27,223 nucleotides of DNA from JACQMJ01 sp964373495 (GTDB taxonomy: Bacteria; Patescibacteriota; Minisyncoccia; Sungbacterales; SURF-37). Positions 20,877-26,630 of the stretch are shown here, piece by piece. Each line of letters opens with the position of its first letter. Position 1 is the stretch's first letter. The notes beneath the pieces were generated by a model. That model was not told where the DNA came from, made no database searches, and saw only the letters and a program-made list of their open reading frames with translations. The translations under genes were made by a program, and so were the position numbers. Where the stretch lies: assembly GCA_964373495.1 (NCBI GenBank), contig CAYJUW010000006.1, positions 1-27,223 of the forward strand. Direction: 5' to 3'.

Positions 20877-21560
20877 ATGCTCTTCAGCAGGGATATCACC
20901 AAGCCGTGGATCCGAACCGAGCCGCCGGAAAAGAAAACGCGGCGCGCCGCGACCGCGTTCGCACGGCTCAAACAAAAGTACCCTGGCGCGAAGATTGCGC
21001 TGAAATTTAATACGCCGATGCAGCTCCTGGCCAGCGTCATCATGTCCGCGCAGGCCACGGATACGAAGGTGAACGAGATTACCGCCACACTCTTCAAGAA
21101 CTATAAGACCGTTGACGACTTCGCGGATGCTGACCCGAAAAAACTCGCCCAGGAAATCCGGGCCATCGGTTTTTACCGCCAGAAAGCTCTCTCCATCATA
21201 ACCTCGGCCCGCATCATCCGCGACCAGTTCGGCGGCAAGCTCCCCAAGACGATGAAGGAAATGCTGACGCTCCGCGGCGTGGCGAGGAAGACGGCAAACG
21301 TGGTCCTCGGCAACGCCTATGGCATTGTGGAGGGCATTGCCGTGGACACGCACGTCCGCCGGCTCTCCCAGCGCCTCGGGTTCTCCACGCAGGACGATCC
21401 GGTGAAAATCGAGCAGGATTTGATGAAATTGTTCCCAAAGAATAAGTGGTTCAAGCTCACCTATACCCTGATTGACCACGGCCGGGCCATTTGCACGGCG
21501 CGGGGCCGTACGTGTTCGCTCTGTCCGCTGAAAGATATCTGCCCTTCTTCTTTGGTGTGA
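20877..21560 (+). CDS. nth: Endonuclease III (DNA glycosylase/AP lyase)
   Basis: 227 residues. It removes oxidised pyrimidines in base excision repair. The HhH-GPD core includes LRGVARKTANVVLG with catalytic Lys138, and AVDTHVRRL with Asp157. The C-terminal iron-sulfur loop Cys206-x6-Cys213-x2-Cys216-x5-Cys222 is complete. An N-terminal extension of about 20 residues precedes the first helix. Together with mutM/fpg at the window end it suggests an intact oxidative-damage repair set. Confidence 0.96.
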   Translation: MLFSRDITKPWIRTEPPEKKTRRAATAFARLKQKYPGAKIALKFNTPMQLLASVIMSAQATDTKVNEITATLFKNYKTVDDFADADPKKLAQEIRAIGFYRQKALSIITSARIIRDQFGGKLPKTMKEMLTLRGVARKTANVVLGNAYGIVEGIAVDTHVRRLSQRLGFSTQDDPVKIEQDLMKLFPKNKWFKLTYTLIDHGRAICTARGRTCSLCPLKDICPSSLV

Positions 21561-21733
21561 TGTGAGTCCTTGGTTTTTAGAAGTTATCTCAAAATTACTG
21601 TCCGAACACAGTCGAGGACATGCCTGAGCAAAAACCAAGAAAACTCCTCGACTTCGCGAAGTTTATCCTGAGCGTAGTTGAAAATCTCCGCTCGGAGAAT
21701 AACGATTTTGAGATGGGTTCTAGCCATCAAGGT
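21561..21733. other. Intergenic nested inverted repeats
   Basis: CTTGGTTTTT/AAAAACCAAG and ATCTCAAAAT/ATTTTGAGAT pairs enclose a CTTCGCGAAG palindrome and a CCTGAGCGTAGTTGAA dispersed repeat. No gene is seen. Confidence 0.7.
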
Positions 21734-21763
21734 TGCAAATAATTGCCTAGGCAATTATTTGCA
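21734..21763. repeat. 30-bp palindrome, copy 3 (perfect)
   Basis: TGCAAATAATTGCC followed by TA and GGCAATTATTTGCA, a perfect palindrome. Other copies bracket the Cas2/PaaX-like gene at 7097-7672; this one stands alone. Confidence 0.92.
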
Positions 21764-21775
21764 CCCGCAGAAGAA

Positions 21776-21865
21776 ATGGACATGTTGCGGGTATCGGTTG
21801 CGTTACCGGTTGATGATGAAATCAAAACCGAACACGAGAAACCGAAACTAAAAACTATGAGCTGA
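21776..21865 (+). CDS. Possible 29-aa small protein
   Basis: A short frame that starts MDMLRVSVALPV and has a charged tail, between the solo palindrome and a strong terminator. AGAAGA upstream is a weak ribosome site. It could equally be noncoding. Confidence 0.25.
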   Translation: MDMLRVSVALPVDDEIKTEHEKPKLKTMS

Positions 21866-21874
21866 GGACTGCAT

Positions 21875-21909
21875 GCAAAAGAGCCGCGGCTATGCCGCGG
21901 CTCTTTTGC
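21875..21909. terminator. Bidirectional intrinsic terminator
   Basis: A perfect 16-bp stem GCAAAAGAGCCGCGGC/GCCGCGGCTCTTTTGC with a 3-nt loop and A/T runs in the stem ends. Confidence 0.9.
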
Positions 21910-22132
21910 GTACCGCCACAAACCTCCGGGGAACGTGAGAGGAGAGAGTTGGCCGGCTCGCCGACTGGCGGCGTAACCGGCAACACGTTCCCGCGGAGAT
22001 CTCTGGCGGCAATCATTGATGGAGCTATTCCACTATTCGCGCGAATTAGAGAAGGTACAATCCTCCGCTGAACCCACTCGTTAGTTGGCTAGTTTGTCAG
22101 TCCCGCTTCGCCAAGCTCAGCTTCTCCGCCTG
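21910..22132. other. Intergenic stretch, nothing recognised
   Basis: GGGAACGTG (21929-21937) and CACGTTCCC (21983-21991) are complementary, and GCCGGC repeats lie between them, so a large hairpin is possible. No gene is seen. Confidence 0.5.
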
Positions 22133-22347
22133 TTTGGCCGGCGGCGCCATGTGATTGTTTGGATCAAGGAACTTCCCGTTTCTCCCGCCCGTAACCATCA
22201 CCGCATGATTCATGATTCTTGCTTCATGATTCCGGTGCCGATCGCGGGTGGAAGCGGGAGCGGGGACGAGTGGTATTTCTTGTCGTCCTCCGATCCCGCG
22301 GCGGGCTCAACGCTTCGGTGCTTCGTATCGCCGGCCCGCTATCGGCG
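22133..22347 (+). repeat. 215-bp direct repeat upstream of toxin-antitoxin cassette 1
   Basis: It appears identical over its whole length to 23561-23775. It contains CATGATTC three times and several GGGAGCGGGG-like runs. A further shared CCTCTCAGAACCCTCAAA follows at 22372-22389, then a short divergent stretch and CAGTTGAAG. No coding frame is shared convincingly. Confidence 0.95.
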
Positions 22348-22421
22348 GATCTCTATCCCTCAAAGTGCTTGCCTCTCAGAACCCTCAAATCCTTCGACAG
22401 GCTCAGGACCTAAGAATTCAG

Positions 22422-22450
22422 TTGAAGTTGCACATGGGATCTGGTATTCT
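22422..22450 (+). promoter_or_regulatory. Promoter of cassette 1 (leaderless antitoxin)
   Basis: TTGAAG, a 17-nt spacer and TATTCT (22445-22450, extended by TGG), 10 nt before the ATG at 22461. Confidence 0.6.
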
Positions 22451-22460
22451 TCTCGAAGCT

Positions 22461-22670
22461 ATGAACTCCCCTCCCACGGCCACTCTCTACGATAAGATCG
22501 GTCGGCTCGAACGTGAACTCCAGCGCCTCAAAGTAGCGGCCTATTTCGCCCTGCCTCCGCGAAAACGAATCTCGCGCTACCCTCAACGCGCCATTCTCCA
22601 GGCGCTCCGCGATACTCGGCGGCAAATCTGGCGCAAGCGCTATGCAACGAAGGTTGCGCGTGTTTCTTGA
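22461..22670 (+). CDS. Putative antitoxin paired with PIN toxin
   Basis: 69 residues. An N-terminal amphipathic helix (TLYDKIGRLERELQRLKVAAYF) and a very basic C-terminal half. It overlaps the PIN gene by 29 bp, the usual antitoxin-first arrangement. No DNA-binding family is recognised. An ATG at 22434 would add nine residues, but the -10 hexamer lies between the two starts. Confidence 0.72.
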   Translation: MNSPPTATLYDKIGRLERELQRLKVAAYFALPPRKRISRYPQRAILQALRDTRRQIWRKRYATKVARVS

Positions 22671-23085
22671 TACGAGCGCAATCCTGGCGGGCTTAAACTC
22701 GCCGACCGGGGCAGCAGGAATCATCCTCGCTGCCTGTTTTTCTCGTGAGCTCGCGCCTATTCTCTCGCCGCAGGTGATTGAAGAAACCGAACGGAACATC
22801 CCACTGAAGTTTCCGGAACTCGAGACCGGCTGGCGCGCCTTTCTCATGATTCCCCCGGAGGTCACGCCGCCGCCACCGCTCCGCGCAATCCGGCGCGCGT
22901 ATGCCATACTGCCGACGGATGATGCACCAATCTTGGCCAGCGCCATTCGCGCTAAACCCGATGCGCTCATCACGTGGAACACCCGCGATTTCCTACGGCG
23001 CGAGGTTATGCTGATGGCGCCGTTCCCAATCTTTCGGCCGGGAGAATTCATCCAACGTCTCTGGCGTAAAGACACCCGGCGCTAA
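22642..23085 (+). CDS. PIN-domain ribonuclease toxin (VapC-like)
   Basis: 147 residues. PIN-domain acidic residues are present: Asp10 in VFLDTSAILAG, Glu47 in QVIEETE, Asp93/94 in PTDDAPILASA and a last Asp near TWNTRDF. These bind the metal ions that cut RNA; VapC toxins usually cleave tRNA or rRNA. The start inside the antitoxin gene implies coupled translation. The gene is followed after about 17 bp by the conserved cassette 3' repeat. Confidence 0.88.
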   Translation: MQRRLRVFLDTSAILAGLNSPTGAAGIILAACFSRELAPILSPQVIEETERNIPLKFPELETGWRAFLMIPPEVTPPPPLRAIRRAYAILPTDDAPILASAIRAKPDALITWNTRDFLRREVMLMAPFPIFRPGEFIQRLWRKDTRR

Positions 23086-23091
23086 GTCATT

Positions 23092-23346
23092 TCAATAAAC
23101 GTTCCCTCTTCTGAACCTTCCAACCCGATGGCTGGACGGCTCGGATAAGGGCGGGAGGGGATGATTGATACCTGCATCAATCAACTTCCCCCTCCCACGC
23201 GGCTTGACCTCCGGCCGCAGAGGAGCATTCCTTTGTGGAGGCGTTTCGGGCTCCTCCACCGGTGCACGCACAACCCGTTCGGCCGCCCTTGGATTGTGAG
23301 ACCTAGCGTCGAACGCTAGGCCCCTCATTCAATAGTGTCCTAACAT
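23092..23346 (-). CDS. Possible coupled frame: 5-codon leader plus 78-aa frame
   Basis: A very strong AAAGGAGGTGAG lies before ATG at 23346, but that frame is only MLGHY and ends TGA. The next codon is ATG and opens a 78-residue frame (23328-23092) rich in Pro and Arg with no recognised domain. Either a translationally coupled pair, or a gene interrupted by a nonsense or indel change. It follows the 50-aa membrane protein by 36 bp and its end lies in the cassette 3' repeat. Confidence 0.35.
23102..23195 (+). repeat. Cassette 3' repeat, copy 1
   Basis: The stretch CCTCTTCTGAACCTTCCA through GGCTCGGATAAGG matches 24383-24427 with few changes. A hairpin with GGGAGGGG and CCCCCTCCC arms follows (about 23153-23199). 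Copy 2 has an equivalent hairpin with different sequence. Confidence 0.85.
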
Positions 23347-23382
23347 CGCGCTCACCTCCTTTCCTTGCCACGGTTGAGGAAA

Positions 23383-23535
23383 CTACCTCGACGTCATCAC
23401 CCACAGAATGGCGAAGAGCCCGCCGCCCACGGCGCTACCGATAAGCCCGGCCGTAAGCGGATCCGGCACCACCCTACCTACTGCAAAGGCAGCGATGGTG
23501 CCGACCGCTGCACACACGAAGGCGATCATAGCCAT
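23383..23535 (-). CDS. Small membrane protein (50 aa)
   Basis: ATG at 23535 has AAAGGA 8 nt upstream. Two hydrophobic segments (about 3-20 and 28-47) linked by a short polar turn containing a Pro, then a short end. No family recognised. It lies head to head with cassette 2, its upstream region abutting the second 215-bp repeat. Confidence 0.65.
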   Translation of the reverse strand: MAMIAFVCAAVGTIAAFAVGRVVPDPLTAGLIGSAVGGGLFAILWVMTSR

Positions 23536-23560
23536 AGTGGGGATCCTTTCCCCGCCTATT

Positions 23561-23775
23561 TTTGGCCGGCGGCGCCATGTGATTGTTTGGATCAAGGAAC
23601 TTCCCGTTTCTCCCGCCCGTAACCATCACCGCATGATTCATGATTCTTGCTTCATGATTCCGGTGCCGATCGCGGGTGGAAGCGGGAGCGGGGACGAGTG
23701 GTATTTCTTGTCGTCCTCCGATCCCGCGGCGGGCTCAACGCTTCGGTGCTTCGTATCGCCGGCCCGCTATCGGCG
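23561..23775 (+). repeat. 215-bp direct repeat upstream of toxin-antitoxin cassette 2
   Basis: Appears identical to 22133-22347, 1428 bp away. CCTCTCAGAACCCTCAAA follows at 23795-23812. A TTCGAAG-type dispersed repeat and CAGTTGAAG come before the antitoxin. Confidence 0.95.
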
Positions 23776-23844
23776 TAGGAGTCAAAGGTACTCACCTCTC
23801 AGAACCCTCAAACCCGACTTGGGCTGAGCCCGTCGAAGCCTTGC

Positions 23845-23873
23845 TTGAGAATCCAGTTGAAGCGTGCTAAACT
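23845..23873 (+). promoter_or_regulatory. Promoter of cassette 2 (leaderless antitoxin)
   Basis: TTGAGA, a 17-nt spacer and TAAACT (23868-23873), 9 nt before the ATG at 23883. Confidence 0.6.
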
Positions 23874-23882
23874 TTTTTTATT

Positions 23883-24092
23883 ATGGCTACTCTGAACTTC
23901 ACCATTCGACCGCGCCAGGCACGGTCGCGCAAGCTCATTGTTGAGCTCGATGCGGATCGCTTTGAACGGCTAGCTGCTGGTCTCGGGCTTTTCAGCCGGG
24001 AATTCCTTGCCAGCATTGAGCGCGCCGAGCGGGAAGTCGCTCTTGGGAAGGCGCGGCGCCTCCGCTCGCTCCGCGATCTTCGCCGCCGATGA
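23883..24092 (+). CDS. Putative antitoxin of RelE/ParE-type pair
   Basis: 69 residues, mostly helical. LIVELDADRFERLAAGLGLFSREFLASIERAEREV resembles a short ribbon-helix-helix or RelB-like antitoxin, with a basic tail. Its stop overlaps the toxin start as ATGA. Confidence 0.78.
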   Translation: MATLNFTIRPRQARSRKLIVELDADRFERLAAGLGLFSREFLASIERAEREVALGKARRLRSLRDLRRR

Positions 24093-24367
24093 CGGAAATC
24101 CGCTACGCACCGGAGTTCAAATGGCGTTACCGCGAACTGCCGCTCGCCGTCCAGAAGAAGGCCGAACGACGGGAGCGGCTTTTCCGTTCTAACCCATTCC
24201 ATCCCGCGCTCCAGACGGAAAAGCTCAAACCGAAAGGGAAAGAGTACTGGAGCTTCCGCATTGATCCCGCCTACCGGATCCTCTTTCGGTTCGAGAACGG
24301 TAATCGGATCATCTTCCTTACCTGCGGTCATCACAGCTGGATCTATCGCTACGTCCTCACGCATTGA
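24089..24367 (+). CDS. RelE/ParE-family toxin
   Basis: 92 residues. The fold pattern is clear: a helical first half (VQKKAERRERLFRSNPFHP), then EKLKPKGKEYWSFRIDPAYRILFRFENGNRIIFLTCGHHSWIYRY, with the WSFRI-YRILF strand pair and a His-rich end typical of RelE/YoeB/HigB relatives that cleave mRNA or block gyrase. The cassette 3' repeat follows at about 24381. Confidence 0.87.
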   Translation: MTEIRYAPEFKWRYRELPLAVQKKAERRERLFRSNPFHPALQTEKLKPKGKEYWSFRIDPAYRILFRFENGNRIIFLTCGHHSWIYRYVLTH

Positions 24368-24380
24368 TTTTCAAGCTACA

Positions 24381-24455
24381 TTCCTCTTCTGAACCTTCCA
24401 GCCCAATCGCTGGAAAGCTCGGATAAGGTGGGGAGTTTTGCTTGCGCACTCCCCC
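24381..24455 (+). repeat. Cassette 3' repeat, copy 2
   Basis: TTCCTCTTCTGAACCTTCCA at 24381 matches copy 1 (23103-23122) and includes a TTCCAGC/GCTGGAA stem. GCTCGGATAAGG then leads into the hairpin GGGGAGT...ACTCCCC (24427-24455). Confidence 0.85.
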
Positions 24456-24677
24456 GTTGCGCACCCCTCGACAAGCTCGGGGCACGCCGATGGCATCCGA
24501 GATGAGATTTTTGTCGCATCTCTGGCGCCCGAAGTGTGTCGGCTCACACTTGCCGCATGCCCCGCCTTCGACCCGAGCTCCCTTCGGTCCGACTCAGGGT
24601 TGAGGACAGGCCGAGGGTAGCCGTGTCGGGGGGTTTTAATCCCACGGACACGGAGGATGATGTGGGGCGATCCCCGA
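24456..24677. other. Intergenic dispersed repeats and hairpin
   Basis: It holds CTCGACAAGCTCGGGG (24468) and CTTCGACCCGAGCTC-type dispersed repeats. A stem CCGTGTC/GACACGG with G/C-rich interior (about 24621-24652) may terminate the minus-strand gene that ends at 24678. No gene is seen. Confidence 0.55.
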
Positions 24678-25019
24678 TTAAGCTAGGGCCCCCATCCTGC
24701 CAAGTGTCCACCCAGCCGCGAAGGCCCACGACCGATCGAGGCTTTCGGCCGCCGACCGGTACGCGGGCCGGAGCTCCCATGGGAGCCCGGCGAGATGCAC
24801 CACCTCGCCTTTCCCCACCACGCGATACGCGTGGAGGGTGGCCTGGTGGTACCCCCACAGGATCAGACCTTCGTCCGGCTCGAGCCGGACGGAGGCCGCG
24901 ACGATCACGACGGGAACCGGACGCGTGGAGTACGTCCGTTCCCATTCGCCTGCACCGGATCGAAATCCGACGCAGGTCATGAGCCGATGGTTTTCAAACG
25001 ACACACTCACTGGCTTCAT
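24678..25019 (-). CDS. Hypothetical protein (113 aa)
   Basis: The ATG at 25019 has GGAGGGAGGG ending 6 nt upstream. The protein begins MKPVSVSFENHR and contains YSTRPVPVVIVAASVRLEPDEGLILWGYH, a likely beta-rich segment, then a helix-prone end. No family recognised. Expression probably starts at the consensus promoter 25596-25624, passing through a terminator hairpin and a long structured leader, so the gene may be controlled by attenuation. Confidence 0.65.
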   Translation of the reverse strand: MKPVSVSFENHRLMTCVGFRSGAGEWERTYSTRPVPVVIVAASVRLEPDEGLILWGYHQATLHAYRVVGKGEVVHLAGLPWELRPAYRSAAESLDRSWAFAAGWTLGRMGALA

Positions 25020-25080
25020 CTGACCCTCCCTCCCGTGCAGCCATTCGGCTGCGTTCAGTCCGGTAGATGCCGACTGGCCT

Positions 25081-25138
25081 TCAATAAGGCATTGAAACCA
25101 TCACTGCTGATTTGATGAACTCAATGCCTTATTGGAAG
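25081..25138. repeat. Inverted repeat CAATAAGGCATTGA in the leader
   Basis: TTCAATAAGGCATTGA (25081-25096) pairs with TCAATGCCTTATTG (25122-25135), 25-nt loop. It lies in the leader of the 113-aa gene. Confidence 0.8.
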
Positions 25139-25227
25139 CAGTACTTTATCTTCAAGGAACTTCTCTCCTTCTGGAGAGAATTATGGAGATCAGGCCTTCG
25201 TATGGAGTGCATCGGGCCAAGGTGCAT

Positions 25228-25327
25228 NNNNNNNNNNNNNNNNNNNNNNNNNNNNNNNNNNNNNNNNNNNNNNNNNNNNNNNNNNNNNNNNNNNNNNNNN
25301 NNNNNNNNNNNNNNNNNNNNNNNNNNN
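25228..25327. other. Assembly gap (100 N), probably zero length
   Basis: The 55 bases at 25173-25227 recur exactly at 25328-25382, as at the recG gap. Collapsing them leaves a continuous noncoding sequence. Confidence 0.92.
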
Positions 25328-25430
25328 GGAGAGAATTATGGAGATCAGGCCTTCGTATGGAGTGCATCGGGCCAAGGTGCATGACTTTAAGCCCGGACTG
25401 CATACGCCCCTCCCCTCCATAATTCTCGCC
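25328..25430 (-). ncRNA. Long imperfect hairpin in the leader region
   Basis: The 40-45 nt arms (25328-25372 and 25391-25430) share GAGAATTATGGAG and GTATG.AGT..CGGGC as reverse complements, with an 18-nt loop. On the minus strand it follows the candidate terminator and precedes the 113-aa gene. No known RNA family is recognised. Confidence 0.5.
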
Positions 25431-25445
25431 AGCCGACAATCTTCT

Positions 25446-25481
25446 ATAAAACAAGCGGCCGGGGAGTGCCCTAGCCGCTTG
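25446..25481 (-). terminator. Intrinsic terminator/attenuator in the leader
   Basis: Minus strand CAAGCGGC/GCCGCTTG with inner GGG/CCC pairing, followed by TTTTAT. It lies about 110-140 nt after the predicted transcription start and upstream of the 113-aa gene. Confidence 0.8.
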
Positions 25482-25588
25482 CATGGAAATTCAATATGGT
25501 TGGCTTGCAAGCGCCGTACCTCTCCCTCTACGGCGGCTGATAACCTATGAGTTTTCAAAATTCAGCAATTTCAGGCACTTTCAGCTTA
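25482..25588 (-). ncRNA. Candidate small RNA or leader RNA
   Basis: The sequence between a near-perfect promoter and an intrinsic terminator. It has a 7-bp stem CGCCGTA/TACGGCG (25529-25535 with 25512-25518) closing the purine loop GAGGGAGAGG, which looks like a ribosome-site or CsrA-type GGA motif. No open frame of note. It could be a free sRNA of about 140 nt or the sensor part of an attenuated leader. Confidence 0.5.
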
Positions 25589-25595
25589 CGGCTAT

Positions 25596-25624
25596 ATTAT
25601 ACACCCTATAAAATAATCTGTCAA
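25596..25624 (-). promoter_or_regulatory. Consensus sigma-70 promoter
   Basis: TTGACA (25619-25624), exactly 17 nt, then TATAAT (25596-25601) on the minus strand. Both hexamers match the consensus fully, the only such case seen in the window. Confidence 0.88.
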
Positions 25625-25827
25625 GTATACCTTTCCAAAATAACAAAAAATGGCGTTTTACAGCCATTCTAGCGTAACTACCAGCTCCCGGGTACCAGCT
25701 GCCAGCGACCGTCCACCTGGCAGCGTTCCGCGTCAGATCCGCGAGGGCGGCCAGTAGTTGCCCGGGATTAGATTTGCGATAGCGGCCGCCCTATCCGCGT
25801 CGTTCTGCGGGACGCGCGGAATAAGGA
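25625..25827. other. Intergenic stretch with TACCAGCT repeats
   Basis: TACCAGCTCCCGGGTACCAGCTGCCAGC at about 25679-25706 consists of repeated TACCAGCT/CAGCTGCC units; no gene is seen. Confidence 0.5.
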
Positions 25828-26442
25828 CTAACGCTGTACGGCTTCATCGAAAGCCCTTACCGCCGCGGCGAACTGCGCGCTCAACTGCTGGGCCGTGCCA
25901 AAATCCGCATTCACGGCGTCCACCAGCGCGCGCAAATCCGCGGGAACGGACGGGCTCCGCTCGGCCAGGAGCTCGGCGTAGTAGTTCCGGGTGAGTTCGT
26001 AGAGCTTGCGGCGGTTGTCGTAGAATTTCTGCTCGGCCCGGGCGAGCTGGGTCAGGGTCTCAAAGGCGGTAATAGCCTTGGCGCCCACGGCATCGGGCTC
26101 AACCTGGATCGCCAGCCGGGCGAGCTCATTGCCGAGCGCGACCTGTTCCCCGATGGTTCGCTCATACGCGGCATTGGCCGCGAGCGCTTCGTCCATGAGT
26201 TTGACCGCGCCCGAGTAATCTTTTTTGGCTTCGAGCCCGACGAGCGGCTTGATGTCCACGTCCTTGAGGCGGCTGGCCTCGTCGCGGAGCTTGGCTACGG
26301 CCTCGCGTTTTTCCACGAGGCCCGGGGGCAGGATCGGCGCCGGGTTAGAGACGGCGATGACCACACCGGCGGTAATGCCGATGATCACGGCAGGACCGAT
26401 GACCCACCAGGCCCAGAGCGGAATTCGCCTCGTAGAATCCAT
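25828..26442 (-). CDS. Membrane-anchored helical protein, function unknown
   Basis: 204 residues from the ATG at 26442 (GTG two codons earlier is possible). One N-terminal membrane helix (about 9-31), then a long, mostly helical extracytoplasmic part with Ala/Glu/Leu heptad character, such as LMDEALAANAAYERTIGEQVALGNELARL split by short loops. It resembles small anchored coiled-coil proteins common in CPR genomes. No enzymatic motif. Alone on its strand. Confidence 0.7.
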   Translation of the reverse strand: MDSTRRIPLWAWWVIGPAVIIGITAGVVIAVSNPAPILPPGLVEKREAVAKLRDEASRLKDVDIKPLVGLEAKKDYSGAVKLMDEALAANAAYERTIGEQVALGNELARLAIQVEPDAVGAKAITAFETLTQLARAEQKFYDNRRKLYELTRNYYAELLAERSPSVPADLRALVDAVNADFGTAQQLSAQFAAAVRAFDEAVQR

Positions 26443-26509
26443 AGACACAAACTAAGAAGCCGAGGTAATCAAACTATACCTTCATGGCATGAACTACGCA
26501 ACAGCGTAT

Positions 26510-26630
26510 TCCATTCTGGGAAATCCCAAACCACAAATTCAAAATCCCAAACACGTTTCGGATTTTGGTTATTGGAATTTGTTTGGGATTTGGCGCTTGG
26601 AATTTGGGATTTTCTGGCACTGTGGGCAGA
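26510..26630. repeat. Dispersed AT-rich inverted repeat at the mutM 3' end
   Basis: TGGGAAATCCCAAA, AAATCCCAAAC, GTTTGGGATTTGG and AATTTGGGATTTT form several inverted pairs. Its beginning is read as the last 14 or so residues of the mutM/fpg frame. Confidence 0.7.

Noticed and set aside
22085..22495. Plus-strand frames through the 215-bp repeat
   Set aside because: Frames in copy 1 and copy 2 diverge after the repeat, have no ribosome site or domain, and are best seen as chance frames in repeat DNA.
23092..23346. Reassigned TGA codon (as in Gracilibacteria or SR1)
   Set aside because: TGA ends normal-length proteins here (recG, nth, HtrA-region genes use TGA or TAG/TAA at expected ends), and no gene needs read-through except this uncertain frame.
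24536..24982. Arg/Pro-rich frames overlapping the 113-aa gene
   Set aside because: No ribosome site; the minus-strand frame with GGAGGGAGGG before ATG is the better candidate.
11793..25160. TCAAGGAACT decamer near 11793, 22159, 23587 and 25153
   Set aside because: Two of the occurrences are the same 215-bp repeat and the others have no shared context; chance is not excluded.
25328..25588. RNase P RNA, tmRNA, 6S or T-box RNA in the structured leader
   Set aside because: AGTCCGGGCT and AGGTACGGCG recall RNase P and T-box motifs, but the other conserved elements (P4 partner strand, tRNA-like end, T-box proper) are absent.
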